Source of the DNA: Chrysemys picta bellii
Taxonomy: Eukaryota > Chordata > Testudines > Emydidae
Reading direction: 5' to 3'
Assembly: GCF_011386835.1 (NCBI RefSeq)
Contig: NC_088791.1
Coordinates: 7,130,998-7,194,997 of the forward strand
Length of the DNA: 64,000 nucleotides
Below the pieces are notes generated by a model. It did no database searches, was not told where the DNA came from, and worked only from the letters and a program-made list of their open reading frames with translations. The first letter of the stretch is position 1, and the number at the start of each line of letters is the position of its first letter. This document shows, piece after piece, positions 46,400 to 57,751 of the stretch. A program made the position numbers and the translations under genes.

Positions 46400-47745
46400 T
46401 CAGACCACCACCACCCCCCAATAATGAAATTAGCTTAAAAATCATTAAGATGTTTTTAAATGAAACGTGGGTTCTCTTATTTCCCTTCTGGTTTCTGAGC
46501 CTTTAGGGTGCTCTCAGGGCATACATCTGGCTGAGGGAAGGAGCCTCTCCGGGGGGAGGGGCCCACAAGGAGGGGCTCCCCTGTCCTCCCCAGGAGCTGG
46601 GGCTGCCCCTGTCCGCCCGCCAGGGCTGCCAGCCGGAGCCCAGGAATCAGCACCGACAGCAATTTCTTAGTAAAGTTTTTAAGCCTAACTCATGATCGTG
46701 ACTCAGGCTTCATTCTATTTAGAACTGGAGTGACCACCCTTTCGAAAAGCAAAGCGGGACACATGAAGGAGCCCCCTGCATGGGCGGCATGTATAGTAGG
46801 CTGGGGGAGGCTGTGCCTCCCCAAACAGCCCCGCGTGGCCCCGCCCGTGCTCCACCCCGAGGTCCCCTCCTGCTTGCCACTTCCCCCTTGGCCCCAGCCC
46901 GGGCAGGCGGCTACTCTTCTGGGAAGCGGGCTAGGGCTGGGGCTAGGTTGGCTGGTCTGTGGTGGCTGGGGTTGCCTGCCCTTTGCTCGGGGGGTTGGGA
47001 CTGGGACTGGGGGGGCGGCACTGCCTGCCCAGCGCTCTGGGGCTGGCGGTGTTCAGGCAGCCCGGCGGGGTGGGAAGGGCAGGGCCTTGGGCAGAAGGGG
47101 CTAGCCTCCCCGAGCCCATGGTTCACCCACTGCCCATAGGCCCCACCCCTCTCTGTGGCTATGCCCCCTGCTCCTCCTTGACTACTGGAGCCCCCACGCC
47201 CCAGCTAGGCTAGGAAGTCAGAGCCGCCCAGGATGCTGTGGGGAGCCCCAGACCCTCCACCTGCTCTGGGCAGAGACCAGGGTGCCCAAGAACAGCCGCC
47301 GGCCTGTGCCTTTGCCCCACAGGACATGCTACCAGTTTCTGGCCTGGCAGGAAGAGAAGGAACATGGGCTAATACCCCCCTACCACCACCACCACCAGGA
47401 AGCATGAATTTGGGTAAAATCTGAACTATTCATTCATTTGGTGGATAATGTGTCCAATCCTTTGGGATTGGTAGAACTTTTTATATGATGAACAAGATTT
47501 TCAGTAATACTTATATTTGACTTGGTTGTCTGGGTGGAAGCCCGAGGCTGGGTTGCTTGAAGGGAACTGTGTTTTGGCATCTGGGTAACCAGTAGGGTGT
47601 TGTAGAAGCTGTTTTGTTGCTGGTTTGGCAAATCTAAGTACAAGAATAACCACTGGTTTTGGGGATTGTCTGCCCCATTCTTTGCAGGTTGCCCTAATTG
47701 AACAAATCAGCGTGGCCCCCCTGGGACTCCAGTCAGAGAGTCAAG
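46400..47745. other. Intergenic GC-rich stretch, no gene recognised
   Basis: Open frames on both strands here follow from GC-rich composition and lack homology, splice context or conserved motifs. Confidence 0.35.
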
Positions 47746-47747
47746 TA

Positions 47748-47823
47748 TCAGAGGGGTCGCCGTGTTAGTCTGAATCTGTAAAAAGCAACAGGGGGTCCTG
47801 TGGCACCTTTAAGACTAACAGAA
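47748..47823 (-). mobile_element. Penelope-like terminal fragment
   Basis: Reads GTATCAGAGGGGTCGCCGTG, then AAAAAGCAACAGGGGGTCCT and TTAAGACTAACAGAAG, the complement of the 3' end seen at 49275-49405. It abuts a CR1 tail. Confidence 0.7.
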
Positions 47824-48620
47824 GTCATAGACTTTAAGGTCAGAAGGCACCATTATGATCATCTAGTCTGAGCTCCTGCACAACGCAGGCCACAGAATCT
47901 CACCCACCCACTCCTGTAATAAACCCCTAACCTATGTCTGAGCTATTGAAGTCCTCAAATCATGGTTTAAAGACTTCAAGGTGCAGAGAATCCTCCAGCA
48001 AGTGACCTGTGTCCATGCTGCAGAGGAAGGCGAAAAACCCCCAGGGCCTCTGCCAATCTGCCCTGGAGGAAAATTCCTTCCCGACCCCAAATATGGCGAT
48101 CAGCTAAACCCTGAGCATGTGGGCAAGACTCACCAGCCAGACATCCAGGAAAGAATTCTCTGTAGTAACTCAGATCCTACCCCATCTAATATCCCATCAC
48201 AGGCCATTGGACATATTTACCTGCTAGTAGTCAAAGATCAATTAATTGCCAAAATTAAGCTATCCCATCATACCATCCCCTCCATAAATTTATCAAGCTG
48301 AGTCTTGAAGCCAGATATGTCTTTTGCCCCCACTGCTCCCCTTGGAAGACTGTTCCAGAACTTCACTCCTCTGATGGTTAGAAACCTTCGTCTAATTTCA
48401 AGTCTAAACTTCCTGATGGCCAGTTTATATCCATTTGTTCTTGTGTCCACATTGGTACTTAGCTTAAATAATTCCTCTCCCTCCCTTGTATTTATCCCTC
48501 TGCTATATTTATAGAGAGCAATCATATCTCCCCTCAGCCTTCTTCTGGTTAGGTTAAACAAGCCAAGCTCTGTGAGTCTCCTTTCATAGCACAGGTTTTC
48601 CATTGCTCAGATCATCCTAG
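47824..48620 (-). mobile_element. CR1-family LINE 3' end
   Basis: On the minus strand a 111-codon open frame (48603-48268) encodes the conserved post-RT block: RRLTELGLFNLTRRRLRGDM, then IRRRFLTIRGVKFWNSLP. The 3' tail runs down to 47824. Confidence 0.8.
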
Positions 48621-48734
48621 TAGCCCTTCTCTGTACGAGTGCCCATTTGAATTCATTCTTCCAGTCACAATGAAACAGTCAGAAGAGTTTACAATCTGAA
48701 CAGACAAGAGAAAGGAGAACAGAAAGGGACAGAA

Positions 48735-49122
48735 CATGACAGCAGAGCAATCAATGCTTGCCGTGGTATGGCGTCTGCACTGTTCACCCAGGAAAAAAGG
48801 CGCGAAACGGTTGTCTGACGTTGCTTTCCCGGAGGGGGAGGATATACCCAGAACCACCTGCAACAATGTTTTTGGCCCCATCAGGCATTGGGATCTCAAC
48901 CCAGAATTCCAATGGGCGGAGGAGTCTGTGGGAACTATGGGATAGCTATGGGATAGCTACCCACAGTGCAACGCTTTGGAAGTCAACGCTAGCCTCAGTA
49001 CATGGACGCACACCGCCGAATTAATGTGCTTAGTGTGGCCGCATACACTCGACTTTATACAATCGATTGCCAAAAATCGAATTCTGTAAATTCGGAGTAA
49101 TCCTGTAGTGTAGACATACCCA
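48735..49122 (+). mobile_element. Harbinger transposon 3' end
   Basis: Contains TACCCACAGTGCAACGCTTT, GTGGCCGCATACACTCGACT and the terminal TGTAGTGTAGACATACCC, which mirrors the 5' end GGCCTTGTCTACACTACCGA at 51738. No intact transposase. Confidence 0.6.
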
Positions 49123-49176
49123 ATGTGATGGAGGCAAAGTTGTCTTGTCTGTTTAGTGGACGTTCTTATCTCAATT

Positions 49177-49405
49177 AAAAAGCAACAGAGGGTCCTGTGG
49201 CACCTTTGAGACTAACAGAAGTACTGGGAGCATAAGCTTTCGTGGGTAAGAACCTCACTTCTTCAGATGCAAGACTTGCATCTGAAGAAGTGAGGTTCTT
49301 ACCCACGAAAGCTTATGCTCCCAGTACTTCTGTTAGTCTCAAAGGTGCCACAGGACCCTCTGTTGCTTTTTACAGATTCAGACTAACACGGCTACCCCTC
49401 TGATA
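49177..49405 (+). mobile_element. Penelope-like insertion with a perfect 97-bp-arm palindrome
   Basis: Arms 49177-49273 and 49275-49371 are perfect complements separated by one base. The element 3' end (TACAGATTCAGACTAACACG, then GCTACCCCTCTGATAC) follows to 49405. A perfect 12-bp target duplication CTTATCTCAATT lies at 49165-49176 and 49406-49417. A hammerhead-like core (CTGAAGA at 49282-49288, GAAA at 49307-49310) is present in each arm. Confidence 0.92.
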
Positions 49406-49701
49406 CTTATCTCAATTGGTTTTAGCAAGGGGCATCAGGACTCTAGTGAACATATGGCCATCAAGGACATGATTGGTTCTTTACTTTGCACACTAGGCCA
49501 TCTGGAATGTCGCAGTGACCGCAAGGAGAGGTCCAGATGCTCCTGTTCCAAACACACAGGTGCCTATCACTTGAGCTAAGGAGAGACTCCATTAGTTGTT
49601 AGCAGTAGCGGTGCTAAGGCACTGCATGATTATTTTGTGGCTCTCTGCAACACCAGTTAGGAGCTCACCTGCACTGCTAGGAAGGCCTCTGCATTGAAGA
49701 G

Positions 49702-49872
49702 GGGAGGGATAGCTCAGTGGTTTGAGCATTGGCCTGCTAAACCCAGGGTTGTGAGTTCAGTCCTTGAGGGGGCCACTTAGGGATCTGGGGCAAAATCAGT
49801 ACTTGGTCCTGCTAGTGAAGGCAGGGGACTGGACTTGATGACCTTTCGGGGTCCCTTCCAGTTCTATGAGAT
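49702..49872 (+). mobile_element. tRNA-derived turtle SINE (Cry/PolIII type)
   Basis: Head GGGAGGGATAGCTCAGTGGT with a Pol III A box, B-box-like GGGTTGTGAGTTCAGTCC, then the GGGATCTGGGGCAAAATCAG body and the TTTCGGGGTCCCTTCCAGTT tail. This is the SINE family of hidden-necked turtles. Confidence 0.85.
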
Positions 49873-49899
49873 AGGATCCTTAGTTATATGGAGATATAC

Positions 49900-50710
49900 C
49901 TTTCTGCCCGCAGCCCTCTCTGTGATCAGAGTTCTGATCAAACTGATGGGGCCAAATTCGCTGGTATAATGCCACTAAAGTCAATGGATAAACTCGGCCT
50001 GTGGACTCGCTGAGAGCCACAGGTGGGTCTGCAGCCCCAGCTGAATCTCTCTGAGCTAGGAAGACTTTAGAGCAGCCAGTAACCTGCCAAATTCACAAGC
50101 TTCTGTCTTAAGAAAGCAGAACTGGTTCCAAAAGTTGGCTCATGCAATCTGCAAAGGGGCTTGCTCCTAATGGCAGGCACTTTTGGTGACCATGTTACAC
50201 GTCCCTAACAACGCTCTAAAAAGCCTAGAATAATACATACCCTTGGCCAATAAAAAGGGCTCTCTATGCAAACTGCATTTTAATTAGTGCCTACCTTGTT
50301 TTTATTCCTAAACAGGACAAGATGGAGCACGGAATCAGATGTTAAGAGAAGGAAGATTAGGGTAGCTGTTCCATCCCATTGGCAATGTTCAGATTACCAC
50401 TAAACCAGCCATCAAATCATGTATTCCACTATTGCCCACAGCTAGTTCATGTGAGTTCATCCAGATTAGATTATAGGTGTTCCCCATAGCTTCTGCTGCC
50501 TCCACTATAGGGGACATTCAGCGCATTTTGTTTATGAGACAGTTCCAGGTGTACCCAGGAAATACACATGGATGCAGCAAATACATTCAAGATCGTCGCA
50601 CATCAAGTCAATAAACAAAAAGTCAATCCTGCAAAACCCTACACTTCCACTTGCTTGGGAGGAACAAGTTATTAGTTTTTCCAGCATGATGATTAGGGAA
50701 GTTGATAGAC
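49900..50710. other. Intergenic, nothing recognised
   Basis: No open frame of note and no repeat end that I could identify. Confidence 0.35.
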
Positions 50711-50714
50711 ATGG

Positions 50715-50955
50715 CCTAAAACTCCAGATCTACACTACATTTATGTCAGCAAAACGTACGTTGCTCAGGTGTGTGAAAAAAAGCCACTGTGTGCACTACC
50801 ACCAAAATAGCTTCTCCCGCCAACATAGCTACCGCCGCTCATTGAGACAGGTTGATCTGGTTTTATGATGTCAATGAGAGAACTCCCCCCAGTCAGCATA
50901 GAATGGCTACACGAGCGATCTTACAGTGGCTTGCTAGTGTAGACATGGCCTAAAT
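50715..50955. mobile_element. Harbinger-like MITE
   Basis: Ends GATCTACACTACATTTATG and GCTAGTGTAGACATGGCC are imperfect inverted repeats. The interior carries GCCAACATAGCTACCGCCGC, common in these MITEs. Confidence 0.55.
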
Positions 50956-51527
50956 GTTCATGAGACTATTGAAAGACTAAGGTAAGGAAATCAGTTACTT
51001 CATCTAGGGGAAAATGACTAATCCTCAGCATATGACATTAGAGAAGGAAGAATCAAGTCCCATTCAAGTACTTTAAAGCTCCATAAAGACCGCTCTCCAG
51101 TTGTAATCCTAAAATGAGGCTGTGTGAGAAAACCACTGCTAAAGAGTGGAAGTGTCAGGTTAGCAGTAGAAAGCTATTTGAAAAAAGTTAATGCTTGAAA
51201 TGCAATATGAATACAGGTGTTTTGAGTACTCACGAGCCATTCTAATTGCAGTACAAGAAATTGGCTGGTGAAAAATTAAAAGGAAGCCTATGTTTGGAGT
51301 AAAAACAGATGGATTATTAGCAACCACCCAACTCTCTTCTTGCAAAGGACTGAGTCACACCTGTGTACAAAACACTGGGTATTTGTGTATGAAAGACTTG
51401 TTTGCAACTGCATCTGACAGGCTCTGCTCGGACCCACACCTGTTACTTTGTAATGCAAAGAGAAGTTTAAAAACACTAATCATAGTGTTTTTAATAGATG
51501 ATGTTTTAATAGTAATAAATGATCAAA

Positions 51528-51735
51528 TTAAATGTATACCCCAAATAAAAAAATAGGAGGACCAAAAAATGCCACCATGCCGAAACAGAGTAAAAGAGGC
51601 GGTTAGAGGCAAAAAGGCATCCTTTAAAAACTGGAAGTCAGATCCTGCTGAGGAAAATAAAAAGGAGCATAAACTCTGGCAAGTCCAGTGTAAAAGTATA
51701 ATTAGGCAGGCAGAAAAGAATTTGAAAAAGCAATT
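51528..51735 (+). mobile_element. LINE 5' segment (same family as 30420)
   Basis: GATCAAATTAAATGTATACC, then AAATGCCACCATG and GGCATCCTTTAAAAACTGGA match 30434-30610. It is cut by the Harbinger element that follows. Confidence 0.65.
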
Positions 51736-52712
51736 AGGGCCTTGTCTACACTACCGAGTTTTGTCAATGCGAGCTACGCCGATCAAAGAGCGGGGTAATT
51801 ACATCGCTTGTGCACGTTCACACAATGTTCCTTCTGTCAGTGGAGCATGTCCACAGTTGGTGCTCTAGCATTGACAGTGAGAGCAGTGCATTATGGGTAG
51901 CTATCCCGCTGTGTAACTCGCCACCTTCTGCAGCTAGAAGTTGTGAGAAGGTGGAGTGTATCGCAGTGCATCCTGGGTGCGGGCTCAACATCCCATGATG
52001 CCATTTTTTCTGTCCCATCATTCCAGGGGTTTCGGACTGTGTTTCGTGGCATTTTTCAACGGCCCATTTATTGTGTGCCAGCCATCTTTGTCTGAAAGGA
52101 TGGCTCCTGCATTGCTCTCTACTGTTGTGGTCCCTGTTATAAATACATGGCAGCTGGTCATGCAGTATATAATGAGCACCCAATATGAACAGGAATCAGA
52201 GTTGCCTGACCTGCTGCATGCCACGGAAAGAAACACCACCAGATTACTTTTGGCATTCATGGAGCAGTTGCACACAGTGAACTGTCACTTTGGGGCTTGG
52301 GAAACAAGCACTGAGTGGTGGGATTGCATTGTTATGCAGTCCTGGGATGACGATCAGTGGCTACAGAATTTTCAGATGCGGAAAGCCACCTTCCTGGGAC
52401 TGTGTGCGGAGCTCGCCCCAGCACTGTGGTGGAAGGACACCAAAACGAGAGCTGCCCTCTCGGTGGAGAAGCACGTGGCCATCTTCCACATGGCAATCGC
52501 AACTCCAGACTGCTATCGGTCAGTCACAAATCAGTTTGCAGTCATGAAAGTCCACTATTGGGGCTGCATTAACGCAAGGGTGCAGGGCCATTAATTGCAT
52601 CCTGCCACAAAGGACTGTGACTCTTGGAAATGTCCACGAAACAGTGGATGGTTTTGCGGCAATGGGATTCCCTAACTGCAGTGGGGCAAAAATGGCATAC
52701 ATATCCCTATTT
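51736..52712 (+). mobile_element. Harbinger (PIF) transposon, 5' part with broken transposase
   Basis: Starts AGGGCCTTGTCTACACTACC. A 212-codon open frame (51956-52594) includes QMRKATFLGLCAELAPALWW, then SVEKHVAIFHMAIATPDCYR, matching the N-terminal and helical region of HARBI1-like transposases. A stop follows; similarity resumes at about 52618 (VHETVDGFAAMGFPNCSGA). The first catalytic Asp of the DDE triad, expected in IDGTHI, is lost. The 3' half is replaced by a CR1 insertion. Confidence 0.75.
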
Positions 52713-54035
52713 TGGACCAAATATTGTCTAGACCATACTCTTAAATATCTCCAGAGATGGAGATTCCACAACCTCTCTAGGCAATTTATTCCAGTGTTTA
52801 ACCATCCTGACAGTTAGAAACTTTTTCCTAATGTCCAACCTAAACCTCCCTTGCTGCAGTTTAAGCCCATTGCTTCTTGCTCTAGCCTTAGAGGCTAAGA
52901 CGAACAAGTTTTCTCCCTCCTCCTTATGACACCCTTTTAGATACCTGAAAACTGCTATCCTGTCCCCTCTCAGTCTTCTCTTTTCCAATCTAAAGAAACC
53001 CAATTCTTTCAGCCTTCCTTCATAGGTCATGTTCTCAAGACCTTTAATCATTCTTGTTGCTCTTCTCTTGACCCTCTCCAATTTCTCCACATCTTTCTTG
53101 AAATGCGGTGCCCAGAACTGGACACAATACTCCAGCTGAGGCCTAACCAGAGCAGAGTAGAGCGGAAGAATGACTTCTTGTGTCTTGTTGCAACACACCT
53201 GTTAATACATCCCAGAATCATGTTTGCTTTTTTTGCAACAGCATCACACTGTTGACTCATATTTAGCTTGTGGTCCACTATAACCCCCTAGATTCCTTTC
53301 TGCCATACTCCTTCCTAGACAGTTTCTTCCCATTCTGTATGTGTGAAACTGATTTTTCTTCCTAAGTGGAGCACTTTGCATTTGTCTTTGTTAAACTTCA
53401 TCCTGTTTAACTCAGACCATTTCTCCAATTTGTCCAGATCATTTTGAATTATGACTCTGTCCTCCAAAGCAGTTGCAATCCCTCCCACTTTGGTATCAGC
53501 TGCAAACTTAATAAGCGTACTTTCTATGCCAATATCTAAGTTGTTAATGAAGATATTGAACAGAGCCGGTCCCAAAACAGACCCCTGCGGAACCCCACTT
53601 GTTATGCCTTTCCAGCAGGATTGGGAACCATTAATAACAAGTCTCTGAGTACGGTTATCCAGCCAGTTATGCACCCACCTTATAGTAGCCCCATCTAAAT
53701 TGTATTTGCCTAGTTTATCGATAAGAATATCATGCGAGACCGTATCAAATGCCTTACTAAAGTCTAGGTATACCACATCCACAGCTTCTCCCTTATCCAC
53801 AAGACTCGTTATCCTATCAAAGAAAGCTATCAGATTGGTTTGACAAAATTTGTTCTTTACAAATCCATGCTGGCTATTCCCTATCACCTTACCACCTTCC
53901 AAGTGTTTGCAGATGATTTCCTTAATTACTTGCTCCATTATCTTCCCTGGCACAGAAGTTAAACTAACTGGTCTGTAGTTTCCTGGGTTGTTTTTATTTC
54001 CCTTTTTATAGATGGGCACTATATTTGCCCTTATA
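52713..54035 (-). mobile_element. CR1 LINE with reverse-transcriptase region
   Basis: Minus-strand frames 54073-53315 and 53198-52728. The first carries RT blocks: [56 protein letters not shown] and FAADTK, where the usual FADDT has lost its first Asp. The second carries the post-RT block from [20 protein letters not shown] to [15 protein letters not shown] frameshift or stop separates them, so it is inactive, though it is the best preserved CR1 in the window. Confidence 0.88.
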
Positions 54036-55520
54036 GTCAAGAACAGAATTATCAGACACCGAGATGAACACAATATGTTGGAAAAGAGTCAACACAGCTT
54101 TTGTAAAGGGAAATCATGCATCACCAATCCATTAGAATTCTTTGAGGGGATCAACAGATATGTGGACAAGGCTAATCTAGTGGATATAGTGTACTTGGAT
54201 TTTCAGAAAGTCTTTGACAGGGTCCTCACCAAAGGCTCTTAAGCAAAGTATGCAATCATGGGATAAGAGGGAAGGTCCTCTTCATGGAACAGTAACTGAT
54301 TAAAAAACAGGAAACAAAGGGTAGGAATAAATGGTCAGTTTTCACAATAGAGAGCGGTAAATAGCAGGGTCTTCCAAAGATCTGTACTAGGACCAGTACT
54401 GTTCAACATATTCATAAATGATCTGGAAAAAGAGGTAATCAGGTGGCAAAGTTTGCAGATGATACAAAATTACTCAAGATAGTTAAATCTAAAGCTGATT
54501 GCGAAGAGTTACAAAGGGATCTCACAAAACTGGGTGACTGAACAACAAAATGGCAGATAAATACAAAGTAATACACACTGGAAAACATAATCCCAACTAT
54601 AAATACAAAATGATGGGGTCTAAATTAGAAGTGAGGTTCTGACCCACGAAAGCTTATACTCCCAGTACTTCTGTTAGTCTCAAAGGTGCCACAGGACCCT
54701 CTGTTGCTTTAAATTAGCTGTTATCACTCAAGAAAAATATTGGAGTCACTGTGGATAGTTCTTTGAAAACATCTGCCCAGCATGCAGCAGCAATCAAAGC
54801 AAACGGTGTTGGGAACCATTAGGTAAGGGATAGATAAGACAGTAAATATAATGCCACTATATAAATCCATAGTATGCCCACACCTTGAATACCATGTGCA
54901 GTTCCAGTCGCCCAATCTCAAAAAAGATATTCGAATTGGAAAAGGTACAGAGAAGGGAAATAAAAATAACCAGGGGTATGGAACAGATTCCATACGAGGA
55001 GAGATTAAAAAAACGAACTGTTCAGCTTGGAAAAGAGACAACCGAGGGAGAATATGACAGCAGTCTATGATATCATGAGTGGTGTGGAGAAAGTGTTATT
55101 TACCCGTTCACGGAACACAAGAACCAGGGTCACCCAATGAAATTAATAGGGAGCAGGTTTAAAATAAACATAACCAAGTTCTTCTTCACATAACACACAA
55201 TCAACCTTTGGAATTCATTGCCGGGGATGTTGCGAAGGCCAAAAGTATAGCTGGGTTCAAAAAAGGATGAGAAGTTCAGGGAGGATTGGTCCATCAATGG
55301 GTATTAGCCAACATGGTCAGGGGTACAACCCCATGCTCTGGGTGTTCCTAAGCCTCTGACTGTCAGATGCTGGAACTGGACGACAGGGGATGAATCACTT
55401 GATAATTGCCCTGCGCTGTTCATTCCCTCTGCAGCATCTGGCATTGACTCATCAGAAGACAGGATGCTGGGACAGATGGACCATCGGTCTGACCTGTTAT
55501 GGCCATTCTGATGTTCTTAA
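54036..55520 (+). mobile_element. LINE 3' part (same family as 30420)
   Basis: Resumes at CAAGAACAGAATTATCAGAC, homologous to 31170, and runs to the GGCCATTCTGATGTTCTTAA end. Broken by stops, and by a Penelope-like insertion at 54636-54711. Confidence 0.7.
54636..54711 (+). mobile_element. Short Penelope-like fragment inserted in the LINE
   Basis: GAAGTGAGGTTCTGACCCAC through CCCTCTGTTGCTTT interrupts the LINE between AAATTAG duplicates. The related LINE at about 31770 reads straight through (GTCTAAATGAGCTG), so the insertion boundaries are clear. Confidence 0.75.
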
Positions 55521-56515
55521 GTCAATAACAAAGGCTATGGAGAGGTTTAGGAAGAAGTGAACAAAATGCTTTTTAAATGTAAAACCATCATTGACAGACT
55601 ATTGTGACACAAAGTAAATACATTTTGAAATACGGTAGTTGAAACTCAGTACCTTTGGAGAATTTGAGTATCTCCTCCAAGAGTAGAAGGCATTACTAAC
55701 ATTTAATGCAAAACCCTGCACCACTGCAGGCAATAGAGATGTCTTATGTGATGTACAGGAGATCCCAAAGTCTAGGTGGATTTTCAAACATACAAGAAAC
55801 AGTGCCTGTTCTCCAAAGAGCTCACACTCTAGAAAGGCACTTGAAACATGTATTAACCATCTCATGTCTCAAACCAGCCATTATTAGCAGTTGGTTGTTG
55901 GCATCAAGTTGTGGGTCTTGAGAAGTGACTTGAAATAAGAGACGTGGTAATGGTCTCGCAGAGCCCCACCTACATAGGGCAGTGGGAAGAACGCACAAAG
56001 GACAGCTGTAGAAGCAAGCAAAACAGGCAGTTGACACTGGAATCGTCCATGTAGCAAGAGAAATGCTCTTCAGCTACTGAAGGAGAAACGCCTATGTTCC
56101 AGTTAGATTTTGTAAAAGTGAGCTCTCTTTTAATTATAAATATAATTTAAAAGCAACAGTGGAAAGTTAGTGCTGCTGAAAGGTGTTGGCTTGAGATCAC
56201 TGGGGCCTGAGCCCTCCCTTTAGCCACACAGCAGGCAAAATAAGCAGAGTGAGCGTTCCTCATACTGCCCGATTCCTGCTTTAGCGGGACCTCATTTAGG
56301 GGTAAGAGGAATTCACTCTCCATAGCAATTCATTTGTTGGTCTCTCCTCTGAGGTTGCCAACAAGGGGTCAATTAGCATTTACTTTTCTGTGGCATGAAC
56401 ACTCATTCTCTAAGAACTAGACTGAGGTCATGTTTTTAATTAAGGCTACCAGAATTTTATTAGCAATCTCAGCTTTTTACTATCATACTTCACCTTTTAA
56501 TTGGAACCCTCCAGT
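55521..56515. other. Intergenic, nothing recognised
   Basis: Short open frames only; no family resemblance or repeat ends seen. Confidence 0.35.
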
Positions 56516-56523
56516 GGCTAGAT

Positions 56524-56917
56524 CAATGGTTCTCAACCAGGGGTACGCATACTCCTGGGGGCACACAGAGGTCTTCCGGGGGTACATCAACTCATCTAGC
56601 TATTTGCCTAGTTTTATAACAGGCTACATAAAAAGCACTAGCGAAGTCAACACAAACTAAAATGTCACACAATGACTGGTTTACCCGGCTCTATATGCTA
56701 TACACTGAGTACACTCTTTATATTCCAGTTGATTCATTTTATAATTATATGGTCAAAATGAGAGTCAGCAATTTTTCAGTAAGTGTGCTGTGACACTTAT
56801 ATTTTTATGTATGATTTTGAAAGCAACTTGTTTTTAAGTGAAGTGAAACTTGGGGTACACAAGACAAATGAGACTCCTGAAAGGAGTACATTAGTCTGGA
56901 AAGGTTGAGAGCCACTG
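56524..56917. mobile_element. hAT element, same family as 9651
   Basis: Starts CAATGGTTCTCAACCAGGGG and ends AAAGGTTGAGAGCCACTG, inverted repeats of about 15 bp. Imperfect 8-bp duplication GGCTAGAT / GGCTCGAC. AT-rich non-coding interior. Confidence 0.68.
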
Positions 56918-57751
56918 GGCTCGACGACTAGGCTACACTGCCTGCATAATATTTGCACTCGGGACAGTAGGCGCTTTCAGTGGAACAGTGGCAGGCTGCA
57001 AACAGTTAAACAAAATTTGGTTGAGCGTTCTTCTATAGTTTGATCACTAATATTGCCTTTGCATAGCGTTTTTTTTTTTTTAAATACTAGATATAATACT
57101 GGATATAATATCCAGCCCTTGGATATTACTCCTGAAGAACTTATTTGCTAACTTTGTTCAGATTTCAGACCAAAAACCCAAGTGAATTTTGAACTCTGCA
57201 CTTGTTGTTTTTTTAAGAAGCTTCTACAACTGTGTCTACTTCTCTCTTCTGTCCCCAAACAAACAATCTGAAAGTTCATAAAGGAAGAAGCATGTGATAT
57301 ATTTTAGCACTAGAGGTGTTAGAATTGTAATCGTTGAGTTTCCTGCTGCTGGGCTGTCTCACCCACAAGGTATGTGCAGTCTTCAGGATGGAAGACAGAG
57401 CTACGGTCTGCCTTCAGTTACCCTTGAGCTTCAATGAGAATTGCATGCACCAACATGAGAATGATTGTTACCAGACTAAACCAATTTCCTTCCGACCTTA
57501 AATAAATGCCACTCAAATAGTAATTCTGTCAGTTCTTTGCCACCTGTCCTAAGCAAAACATGCCACATTACTGTGAAGTTTAGTTACTCATTGCTACAGA
57601 TAAACTATCATGCAGACCTGACAGTGAATTGTATAATGCAGAAATAAGTCTCAAACTAGATGATATGGGATGTGTAAACAGATTTGGGTGACAAAATATG
57701 CCATTTGTTATTGCACAAAGCCACACACAAATGTTTAACCAAATGAACCCA

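Noticed and set aside
46370..46700. Possible second copy of the 44058 hAT-like MITE (TGTTGCCAACCCTGGG start)
   Set aside because: Only one end is recognisable and no partner end or duplication was found.
49702..49775. tRNA gene
   Set aside because: The tRNA-like head continues into a SINE body and CR1-type tail.
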